Below, piece after piece: positions 1 to 7,400 of a stretch of 45,520 bases of DNA (position 1 is the stretch's first letter; every line of letters begins with the position of its first letter). A program made the translations under genes and the position numbers. The notes beneath the pieces are model-generated. The model had not been told where the DNA came from and made no database searches. It saw only the letters and a list, made by a program, of their open reading frames with translations. The stretch is from a virus, in the IMG/VR virus record IMGVR_UViG_3300025132_000075, positions 1 to 45,520 of that record. One strand, written 5' to 3'.

Positions 1-107
1 AGGGAGCAGTCTAACAGGAACTCCCCGAAATGTCAAGACCTCCGATATCATCCCCACGGAGATATTACGTTTTCCACACCAACATTTTATAAATACATTC
101 GTACCAC
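1..107. other. Left edge, possible tail of an upstream gene
   Basis: No gene can be assigned with confidence. Two plus-strand frames are open from the window edge: one stops at 109-111 and the other at 146-148. Either could be the C-terminal end of a gene that begins outside the window, but neither translation is recognisable. The stretch also carries a late-promoter octamer at 88-95 and ends at a sigma-70 promoter. Confidence 0.3.
88..95 (+). promoter_or_regulatory. Late promoter motif TATAAATA
   Basis: This is an exact match to the T4 late promoter octamer. It lies about 13 bp upstream of a sigma-70 promoter. A transcript from here would include the upstream ATG at 135, which the sigma-70 transcript would lack. 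Confidence 0.45.
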
Positions 108-136
108 TTGACATATACTGGAAGGTGTACTATAAT
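108..136 (+). promoter_or_regulatory. Perfect consensus sigma-70 promoter
   Basis: TTGACA is at 108-113 and TATAAT at 131-136, separated by exactly 17 bp, so all 12 consensus bases match. The expected transcription start is near 143. The -10 box covers the ATG at 135, so the gene served by this promoter should start further downstream, at 171. Early promoters of cyanomyoviruses are known to resemble host sigma-70 promoters. Confidence 0.85.
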
Positions 137-170
137 GAACTTAACTAACACAAACTCCCTCCTAAGTTTA

Positions 171-338
171 ATGTCAGTAATTTACACTCAGGCACAAAGA
201 AAGAGAGTCAGAGTAACACTAACTCTTGACGTACTAAATGACTTTGAAGCACGGAATATTGACTGGAGAAAAGTATTACAATTAGAACCAGATGAGTGCG
301 TGGAAAGTTATATTGAAGACAGTGAAATTGACAGGTAA
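171..338 (+). CDS. Small hypothetical protein (55 aa), early-type
   Basis: I do not recognise this gene. The product begins MSVIYTQAQRKRVRV, so it has a basic N-terminal stretch followed by an acidic C-terminus rich in Asp and Glu. In the same frame a longer version could start at ATG 135 (67 residues) or TTG 108. The perfect sigma-70 promoter at 108-136 overlaps both of those codons and should start transcription near 143, which favours ATG 171 and leaves a leader of about 28 nt. No clear Shine-Dalgarno sequence precedes it. It is probably an early phage peptide acting on the host, but that is inference from its promoter and size only. Confidence 0.6.
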   Translation: MSVIYTQAQRKRVRVTLTLDVLNDFEARNIDWRKVLQLEPDECVESYIEDSEIDR

Positions 339-341
339 TTC

Positions 342-370
342 TTGTCATTAGACCTTGTGAAGTCTATAAA
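342..370 (+). promoter_or_regulatory. Near-consensus sigma-70 promoter
   Basis: TTGTCA is at 342-347 and TATAAA at 365-370 with a 17 bp spacer, giving 10 of 12 consensus bases. It sits immediately after the first small gene and 40 bp before the ATG at 411. Confidence 0.55.
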
Positions 371-410
371 CTGACAGTGTTAACCAAACCCCTTATTATT
401 CCCCCTAATT

Positions 411-539
411 ATGTCAAACTCAAGCACACAGTTTGTATCAACAACCTTTGCAGAGTTTCTTTTAGAAAATGCAAACAATGGCACTGAAATCTTATCAGTC
501 CTCGATGATATTGTAGAGGGTGCAGATACATACCTATAA
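411..539 (+). CDS. Small hypothetical protein (42 aa)
   Basis: The product begins MSNSSTQFVSTTFAEFLLEN and ends in a Leu/Asp/Glu-rich helix with the residues EILSVLDDIVEGADTYL. It is Ser/Thr-rich at the N-terminus, acidic overall, and has no membrane segment. It is framed by a sigma-70-like promoter (342-370) and a strong intrinsic terminator that starts 14 bp after the stop codon, so it is probably a monocistronic early unit. Very small proteins of this type are common in cyanophages, but I cannot name a function. The tight promoter-ORF-terminator arrangement is the main reason to believe it is real. Confidence 0.6.
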   Translation: MSNSSTQFVSTTFAEFLLENANNGTEILSVLDDIVEGADTYL

Positions 540-552
540 GTAATAAGAACTG

Positions 553-588
553 TAGAGGCACTAAGTATTAAACAGTGCCTCTATTTTT
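553..588 (+). terminator. Strong rho-independent terminator
   Basis: A perfect 10 bp stem is formed by TAGAGGCACT (553-562) and AGTGCCTCTA (574-583) around an 11 nt loop, followed by a run of T residues (584-588). It ends the unit encoding the 42-residue peptide. Confidence 0.9.
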
Positions 589-727
589 ATTCGTTCGTTA
601 ACAGACAGTGTTTACGCGGTTGTTATATATTATATTAAAAACGTATAAGTCCCTAACCTACAGAGGTGACAATTCGAGGTGTATATATAAAAATCTCCGA
701 AAATTTTTTTGACCCTTTTACTTTTTT
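589..727. other. AT-rich intergenic stretch
   Basis: I see no ORF or RNA gene here. It contains AT-rich boxes such as TATATATTATATT around 624-636 and GTATATATAA at 681-690. None has a well-spaced -35 partner, so a promoter for the next gene is possible but not supported. A weak 5 bp stem followed by a T-run near 702-709 could slow transcription. Confidence 0.3.
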
Positions 728-883
728 ATGAGCAAAAAAACCCCCTACTGGAATTTTTGGAAAGTAGTCTTTGCAGGATGGTTGATACAATATCCTAGAA
801 GATTCTTTGCGGTATTCAGATTCCCTTTTTTCTTATTAACAGGTATTGGTATAGTAGCAATATATAATATGTTAACTTCGTAA
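728..883 (+). CDS. Small single-pass membrane protein (51 aa)
   Basis: The product starts MSKKTPYWNFWKVVFAGWLI and is rich in aromatic residues (W, F, Y). It has basic residues at positions 3-4, 12, 24-25 and 31. A hydrophobic segment at about residues 32-48 (FPFFLLTGIGIVAIYNM) is long enough to span a membrane once. The positive charges just before it predict an N-terminus on the cytoplasmic side. The stop codon is 4 bp before the next start (888), so the two are probably cotranscribed. There is no obvious ribosome binding site. The function is unknown. A role at the host membrane is inferred only from the hydrophobic segment. Confidence 0.55.
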   Translation: MSKKTPYWNFWKVVFAGWLIQYPRRFFAVFRFPFFLLTGIGIVAIYNMLTS

Positions 884-887
884 TATC

Positions 888-1127
888 ATGAACGACAAAG
901 AGAATGAGATAACATATCACATATACGCAGGAGATAGGGTGTTATATTATAATCTACGTCAAGAAGATTTTGAAGAGAAATGGCAACTACTCAATGTAAT
1001 GGTAGGCTTGCTAAAGACGGACTATACAAACAAAGACTTATCATATAGTATTGCTGCACCACAGGTAGGAGTAGGAGGACCGAATAGGGTTTCCACTACA
1101 GAACCACCAGGAAGTGATTCTTATTGA
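888..1127 (+). CDS. Hypothetical protein (79 aa)
   Basis: The N-terminal 55 residues (starting MNDKENEITYHIYAGDRVLY) look like a compact alpha/beta domain of the small conserved cyanophage type, ending near KTDYTNKDLSY. The last 25 residues change character and become Gly/Pro/Ser-rich, containing IAAPQVGVGGPNRV. That stretch superficially resembles motif 1 of peptide deformylase, but no other deformylase motif is present. The stop codon TGA lies inside the -35 box of the next promoter (1124-1129). The gene follows the membrane peptide by 4 bp. No function can be assigned. Confidence 0.55.
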   Translation: MNDKENEITYHIYAGDRVLYYNLRQEDFEEKWQLLNVMVGLLKTDYTNKDLSYSIAAPQVGVGGPNRVSTTEPPGSDSY

Positions 1128-1152
1128 CAAATATATAATAAACTGATATAAT
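1124..1152 (+). promoter_or_regulatory. Perfect sigma-70 promoter with extended -10
   Basis: TTGACA (1124-1129) and TATAAT (1147-1152) are separated by 17 bp. TGA directly precedes the -10 box, giving the extended TGn element. The -35 box contains the stop codon of the preceding gene. Transcription would start near 1159, right at a GAAGGA ribosome binding site for the ATG at 1176. Confidence 0.88.
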
Positions 1153-1175
1153 TGAGTTGAAGGAATTTAAAATTT

Positions 1176-1943
1176 ATGGCAAAAGGATTTACTGTCAAAG
1201 CAGCTGCACCCAAAGCAAATACTCCTAGTTGGGACATAGATGCTATAAAAGAAAGAATGAAAGGTAAGGCAATAGTATTTTGCTTACCTGGTCGTGGATG
1301 TTCTTACATATTTCTGAAGAACTTTGTACAACTTTGTTTTGACATGGTTCAGAACGGTATGTCAATTCAGATAAGTCAAGACTACTCCTCTATGGTTAAC
1401 TTTGCACGATGTAAGGTATTAGGTGCAAATGTATTACGTGGACCTAAGCAGATACCTTGGGATGGAAAGCTTAACTATGACTATCAGTTGTGGATTGACT
1501 CTGACATAGTATTTGATGCACAGAAGTTCTGGCAGTTATGTGATCTTGCGATTGATAAGGATGGTAATGAAAAGGAGATCACTGCTGGTTGGTATTGTAC
1601 TGAAGATGGTAAGACTACCTCAGTTGCACACTGGTTAGAAGAAGATGACTTCAGAACTAATGGTGGTGTAATGAATCACGAAACCATTGAGACTATGGAT
1701 AGAAGGAAGAAGCCTTTTACTGTAGACTATACTGGTTTTGGTTGGGTATTGATTAAGAATGGTGTCTTTGAGAACCTTGAGTATCCTTGGTTTGCTCCTA
1801 AGATGCAGGTATTTGAATCTGGTAAAGTACAAGATATGTGTGGAGAAGATGTAAGCTTCTGTTTAGATGCCAAGGAGAAAGGATATGAGATCTGGTGTGA
1901 CCCTCGGATACGCGTAGGGCATGAAAAGACTCGGATAATCTAG
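1176..1943 (+). CDS. GT-A-like glycosyltransferase family protein
   Basis: The 255-residue protein has the hallmarks of a GT-A fold sugar transferase. A first beta strand is at about 32-37 (AIVFCL), a DSD metal-binding triad at 108-110 sits in WIDSDIVF, and a GEDVSF motif at 223-228 is followed by a conserved His at 249. This GED...D...H arrangement near the C-terminus is typical of family-2-like transferases. It would transfer a nucleotide-activated sugar, possibly modifying phage or host surface molecules. The donor and acceptor cannot be read from the sequence. Its own perfect sigma-70 promoter (1124-1152) and terminator (1977-2001) make it a single-gene unit separate from the late block, which suggests early or host-polymerase-driven expression. 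Confidence 0.65.
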   Translation: MAKGFTVKAAAPKANTPSWDIDAIKERMKGKAIVFCLPGRGCSYIFLKNFVQLCFDMVQNGMSIQISQDYSSMVNFARCKVLGANVLRGPKQIPWDGKLNYDYQLWIDSDIVFDAQKFWQLCDLAIDKDGNEKEITAGWYCTEDGKTTSVAHWLEEDDFRTNGGVMNHETIETMDRRKKPFTVDYTGFGWVLIKNGVFENLEYPWFAPKMQVFESGKVQDMCGEDVSFCLDAKEKGYEIWCDPRIRVGHEKTRII

Positions 1944-1976
1944 GTCACGGCCTCTCTCACCAAAAACTCTCTCTAT

Positions 1977-2001
1977 AGCACCTTTAACGAGGTGCTTTTT
2001 T
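1977..2001 (+). terminator. Rho-independent terminator
   Basis: AGCACCT (1977-1983) pairs perfectly with AGGTGCT (1990-1996) around a 6 nt loop, followed by six T residues. It insulates the early-type genes from the late baseplate block. Confidence 0.9.
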
Positions 2002-2005
2002 CATG

Positions 2006-2023
2006 CTAAATAGTCACTAAATA
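2006..2023 (+). promoter_or_regulatory. Tandem late promoter motifs before gp25
   Basis: CTAAATA occurs twice, at 2006-2012 and 2017-2023, 11 bp apart, directly after the terminator and 20-38 bp before the gp25 start. These are one mismatch from the T4-type late octamer and should drive the baseplate block. Confidence 0.6.
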
Positions 2024-2043
2024 AGTTAAGATTTCCTTTTTTA

Positions 2044-2445
2044 ATGCCATCTCCACGGATCAGCAAGGGTTTTAAGGACTTAAGTATGTCACTTGAGGTG
2101 AATCCTATTAATTTAGACCTTATAACCATTAAGAATGAGACTGCGATTGCACGTTCTTTGAGGAACTTGGTGTTTACGACTCCTGGTGAACGATTTTTTG
2201 ATCCCGATTTGGGTTCAAGAGTCAAAGAATCTCTTTTTGAGAACTTAGATGATCAAACAGCAGCCGCAATTAAGGAAGAGATTATAACAACCATCACTAA
2301 TTATGAACCAAGAGTGGAATTGAAGAAGGTAGAGTGTATTCCTGACTACGATAACAATGCATTTGACGTAAAGATTACGTATGACATCGTAGGAATAGAC
2401 GTTTTACCTCAACAATTAGAATTCGCACTACAGCCAACACGCTAA
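2044..2445 (+). CDS. 25: Baseplate wedge subunit gp25
   Basis: The 133-residue product matches T4 gp25 (132 residues) in length and carries the landmarks of the GPW/gp25 family: TPGERFFDPDLG at 46-57 and YEPRVEL at 87-93. In T4, gp25 joins the wedge to the sheath and is the initiator of sheath assembly on the baseplate. The start at 2044 is preceded by a T-rich stretch with no ribosome binding site. The reading frame allows an internal ATG at residue 15, but the conserved N-terminal part favours the first. The stop overlaps the gp6 start as TAATG, so the two are translationally coupled, as suits two proteins of the same wedge. Confidence 0.95.
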   Translation: MPSPRISKGFKDLSMSLEVNPINLDLITIKNETAIARSLRNLVFTTPGERFFDPDLGSRVKESLFENLDDQTAAAIKEEIITTITNYEPRVELKKVECIPDYDNNAFDVKITYDIVGIDVLPQQLEFALQPTR

Positions 2446-4445
2446 TGGCACTAGTAAATTTTACAAATCTAGATTTTGATCAAATAAAAGTCTCCATAAA
2501 AGACTATTTACGATCAAATAGCAATTTTACGGACTATGACTTTGAAGGTTCTAACCTTTCAACCATAATTGACGTTCTTGCATACAATACATATATCTCC
2601 TCATACAATGCTAACATGGTTAGTAATGAGGTTTTCATTGATAGTGCAACATTAAGAGAGAATGTTGTTGCACTTGCACGTAATATTGGTTATGTTCCTC
2701 GTTCTAGGACTGCTGCACATGCACTTGTCTCCTTTTATGTGGATACAACAGGGTTTTCCACAAAACCAATTACACTAACACTTAAAAAAGGTGTTGTTTG
2801 TACTGCTGCATCTACATTTGGTTCAGAAAGTTATGCATTTGCCATTCCTTCAGACATCACAGTACCTGTAGATAACAACGGATTTGCTAATTTTACTGAT
2901 ATTCAGATTTTTGAAGGTACATACCTAACTGCAAACTTTACAGTAGAGGCAGATAACCCCTCTCCACCTAAAAGATACATCTTAGATAACGATCATATTG
3001 ATACATCGACTCTTAGAGTAGAAGTTAGAGATACACAAGCAAGCACATCATCTAAAAAGTACCTTCTTTCTGATAGTTTGTTTGAAATTACTGCATCTTC
3101 TCGTGTATTCTTCATTCAAGAGATTGAAGATGAACGATATGAGTTAATTTTCGGTGATGGAATTTTTGGTGAAAGGTTAAAATCGTTAAATTACGTTGAA
3201 ACTTCATATATTAAGACAAATGGTGAATCTGGAAACGGAATTTCTTCATTTTTGTTCAATGGTCGTGTTGTAGATAACAATAATAACCTTGTAAGTAACG
3301 GAATTTCACTTCTTAGTACAACACAAGCTTCTGAAGGAGGTAAAGAGATAGAATCCATCGATTCTATTAAGAGTTATGCTCCTAGAATCTACTCTACACA
3401 GAATAGAGCAGTGACTGCAGCAGATTATGAAGCACTTATACCTAAAATTTACCCAGAAACTCAATCTGTATCGGTTTTTGGTGGTGAAGAATTAGAACCA
3501 CCACAATATGGGAAGGTTTTTATTACAATTAAACCATTTTATGGTCCATTTGTACCTAACTCAATCAAAGATAACCTAAAAGACAAGTTAAGAAGCTATT
3601 CTGTAGCAGGAATTGTACCCGAAATCCTTGATCTCAAGTATCTCTACGTTGAGACTGACATAACTGCATATTATAATGCAAATTTAGCACCAAGTGCTGA
3701 TTTTGTGAAGACACTTATCTCAAATAACATCACTGATTATGCACAATCAAGTGAAATGAACAAATATGGTGCAAAATTCAAGTATAGTAAGTTCCAAACC
3801 TTGATTGATAACAGTCATCAGTCTGTTACTTCCAATATTACGACTGTTGCAATGAGAAGAGACCTTAAAGCACGGTTAAATCAAGTTGCTGAGTATGAAG
3901 TTTGCTTTGGAAACCCATTTTACATCAAAAATGCAAATTCTTATAACATTAAGTCATCTGGATTTAAAATTTTTGGAGTAAATGATACTGTCTATATCAG
4001 TGATTCTCCAAATGCTGATATGAAGAAAGGATCTCTATTCTTATTCAAGCTTGATTCTCAAACCCAACCTTCTATTATTAGAAGAAACATTGGAACTGTT
4101 GATTATCAGAAAGGTGAGATCATGATAGATGCAATTAACCTTGTAAGCACCTCTAAAACACTTCAGGGGCAACCAATTATTGAATTATCGGTTTGTCCTC
4201 GTTCAAATGATGTTATTGGATTACAGGATCTTTATTTGCAACTAGATATTAATAGTAGTACGTTAAATATGTTAACGGATGATATTTCTTCAGGATCTAA
4301 TCCTTCAGGAACCTTATATAAATCTACACCTAGCTATATGAATGGTAACATAGCAAGAATTGCTCCTGGTGATGGTATCGATGTTACATCTTTACCCACA
4401 TATAGTGTTTTAGGAGATTCTACAACATCCACTCCCTCGTACTAA
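2445..4445 (+). CDS. 6: Baseplate wedge subunit gp6
   Basis: The 666-residue protein is close to T4 gp6 (660). The segment around residues 311-333, with RIYSTQNRAVTAADYEALI, is the signature shared by gp6 and Baseplate_J-like proteins. In T4, gp6 dimers form the continuous inner ring of the baseplate and bind gp25, gp53 and gp7. The start codon overlaps the gp25 stop (TAATG). Order and size both support the assignment. The C-terminus (from about residue 600) is Ser/Thr/Gly-rich and looks more variable. Confidence 0.93.
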   Translation: MALVNFTNLDFDQIKVSIKDYLRSNSNFTDYDFEGSNLSTIIDVLAYNTYISSYNANMVSNEVFIDSATLRENVVALARNIGYVPRSRTAAHALVSFYVDTTGFSTKPITLTLKKGVVCTAASTFGSESYAFAIPSDITVPVDNNGFANFTDIQIFEGTYLTANFTVEADNPSPPKRYILDNDHIDTSTLRVEVRDTQASTSSKKYLLSDSLFEITASSRVFFIQEIEDERYELIFGDGIFGERLKSLNYVETSYIKTNGESGNGISSFLFNGRVVDNNNNLVSNGISLLSTTQASEGGKEIESIDSIKSYAPRIYSTQNRAVTAADYEALIPKIYPETQSVSVFGGEELEPPQYGKVFITIKPFYGPFVPNSIKDNLKDKLRSYSVAGIVPEILDLKYLYVETDITAYYNANLAPSADFVKTLISNNITDYAQSSEMNKYGAKFKYSKFQTLIDNSHQSVTSNITTVAMRRDLKARLNQVAEYEVCFGNPFYIKNANSYNIKSSGFKIFGVNDTVYISDSPNADMKKGSLFLFKLDSQTQPSIIRRNIGTVDYQKGEIMIDAINLVSTSKTLQGQPIIELSVCPRSNDVIGLQDLYLQLDINSSTLNMLTDDISSGSNPSGTLYKSTPSYMNGNIARIAPGDGIDVTSLPTYSVLGDSTTSTPSY

Positions 4446-4454
4446 CCAATATAA

Positions 4455-7400
4455 ATGGCAGATACTAGAGTTAAGATTAGTTCAGTTGTATCCAATCAAC
4501 TGCCTGATTATGTAAGAGAAGATTACCCACTTGTTGGGGAATTTTTGACTGAATATTATAGATCTATGGAAAGTCAGGGATTGACTTTAGATCTTTTTAA
4601 GAATATTGACAAATATGTCAAAATTGATGAATTGACAAATCTTGTAGACTCTACTACATTGACTTCGGATGTTAGTTTTGTTGATAGTACTATTTCCGTT
4701 GATTCGACGAGTGGATTTCCAGAATCTTATGGCTTGATTAAGATTGATTCTGAAATTATAACATATAGTGGAATAACAACCAATACCTTTACTGGATGCT
4801 CTAGGGGATTTAGTGGAATTACTTCTTTTAGGAGTCCTAACAATCCCGATGAGTTAATTTTCAATCAATCACAAATATCTACTCATTCTCAAAATGCGAC
4901 AGTTGATAATCTAAGTATTTTATTCTTAAAAGAGTTTTTTACGAATGTAAAGGGTCAAATAACACCAGGATTTGAAGAAAGACAGATAGATTCAAGTGTA
5001 GATCAAAGAATTTTCATAAAACAGTCAAAAGACTTCTATACATCTAAAGGAACTGATAAATCCTTTGAAATTTTGTTCCGTGCATTGTATGGTGTTGATG
5101 TAGAAGTAATAAAACCAAGAGATTATCTTTTTGCGCCTTCAGATGCTCAATATAGAGTTTGTAAGGATCTAGTTGTTGAGGCACTTGAAGGAAATCCACA
5201 AGATCTTGAAAATAGGACACTTTTCCAAGATTTTGACCAAAATGGGATCAAAGGTGCAAGGGGATCTATAACTAATGTTCAACGGATTCGACGTAATGAT
5301 AAAGATTACTATATCATTAGCTTGGACTATGATTATGACAAAGATATTGAAGTAAGGGGATCTATATTTGGTGAATTCTCAATTCATCCAACTACAAAGG
5401 TAATTACACCTGTTTCTATCGGTTCTACCGTCCTTGATGTTGATTCAACAATAGGATTTCACACTTCAGGAACATTAGTCACAAAACACTCTGATGGAAT
5501 CAGTACAAAGATAACTTATACATCAAAATCACTCACTCAGTTCTATGGATGCTCTGGAGTTACTAAAAATATAGATTCTCAGCAAGATTTGAGAGTTGAT
5601 GAGTTTGCATACGGATATGTTGGTGTAGGAACATCAAATCTATGTAAAGTTCGAGTAACTGGTGTTACTTCAAAATTAAATACACATTCACTACAATTTT
5701 CGACTGAAGTTGGTGATGTTATTGAACCACAAGGCTTGGGTATAGGAATTACGAATGAAGGTGCAAATAATTGGTTCTTTAATATTGCAACAAACTATAA
5801 TATAAAATCTTTAGAGTTATTGGATGCTTCTAACTCCACATATGGAGTTATCACCTACGATAAGCATAATTTTACAATAGGTGATAAAGCTAATATCAAA
5901 ACTACTGATGGTGTCAACTTAGTTTGTAATATAACTTCTATTGTTAATGATTATCACTTTACTATTAATGATCAAGGTCTTCTAGACATAACAAGACACT
6001 TTACAATTGAAAAGATATTATCTAAAGCTAATGTTCAAGATTATCCTGAATTAAGCATTCAAACTACTAACGTTGAAAATGTTTATACTAAAGAAGGTTC
6101 ATTATATCTTAGTTCACCTTCTATTCCATCATATCTTAATGAATCATTAGATGTTAGTGATAGATCTGTAATAGTTACAGGAACCTTTAATGGGGAAAAT
6201 CTATCTATTGCTAATCATGGTTTTTATACTGGAGATTCATTAACATACGTATCTGGTGAAGGTACAAATAAGTTAAACATCGTTGAGGGTGTATATTTTG
6301 CTAAGAAGGTTGATGTTGATACGATTAAGATTGCGAAAAGTAAATCCAATATCTACAATGGTAAATTTATCACAGTAACAGGAACTGTAACTAATAATAG
6401 GTTTGAATTGACAAAGTTTTCAGATCAAAGACTGAAAGCTCAGCAACTTATTAGAAAAATAAAAAATCCTATTACATCATCGGTTAAGTCTGAAACAAAA
6501 CCTGGTCAAACAGGAATTTTGATTAATGGTGTTGAAATATCAAACTATAAGTCAAATGATTCTGTATTTTATGGTCCTCTTGAAGAAATTGCAGTTGTTA
6601 GTGGTGGAAATGATTATGATGTCATCAATCCTCCTGTTTTAACTGTAACTGATTCTGTAGGATCAGGATGTTCTGCATTCTGTGCTGTTAAAGGTGATTT
6701 GAATAGAATTGAAATAATAGATGGTGGATTTGACTATATGGATGATCCTATTATCACTATCACTGGTGGTAATGGTAGAGGAGCAAAGGCAAAATCCAAT
6801 TTATCTTCTGTAGAACACTCTGTAGAATTTAATGCAATACAAAATGCTGGATTAGTAAACCTATCTAATAATACAGTTGCATTCTCAACATTTCACAAAT
6901 TTAGAGATGGTGAGAGTGTCATATACAGACCAAATGGACAGACCGCTGTAGGGGGTCTCACAACGTCTGCAGCATACCATGTTTCTATCAAGGATGCATT
7001 TACCATATCACTACATAACACCCTTCCTGCTGCTGTGGCGGGCATATCTAGTGTTGACCTAACATCTTATGGAACAGGTGTTCATAACTTCAGATCTAGC
7101 AAATTTAAGAAAGTTCTTAAGTCGATCAGTATTGGTAGTTCTGGATCGGGATATACTAATCAAAGAACTACAACAAATATAAGTGGTATTAATACAGCTA
7201 ACAATATAGTTACTATTAATGATCATGGATATGGTGATGGAGAAACAATTTTATATACTGCTAAAGGAACTTCTATAGAAGGTCTAACAAATACAAATTA
7301 TATTGTATCAAAGGTTAGTGATAACTCATTTAGACTGTCTGAAGTTGGAATTGGATCTACTGCATCTAATTTCTATTATGATAATAAGAAGTATGTTAAT

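Noticed and set aside
1056-1115. IAAPQVGVG in the 79-residue protein as peptide deformylase motif 1
   Set aside because: The protein is too short, and the EGCLS and HExxH motifs required for deformylase are absent. The similarity is probably chance.
4448-4457. TATAAATG before the giant gene as a late promoter
   Set aside because: It has a mismatch at the last base and overlaps the start codon, so a transcript could not include the start.
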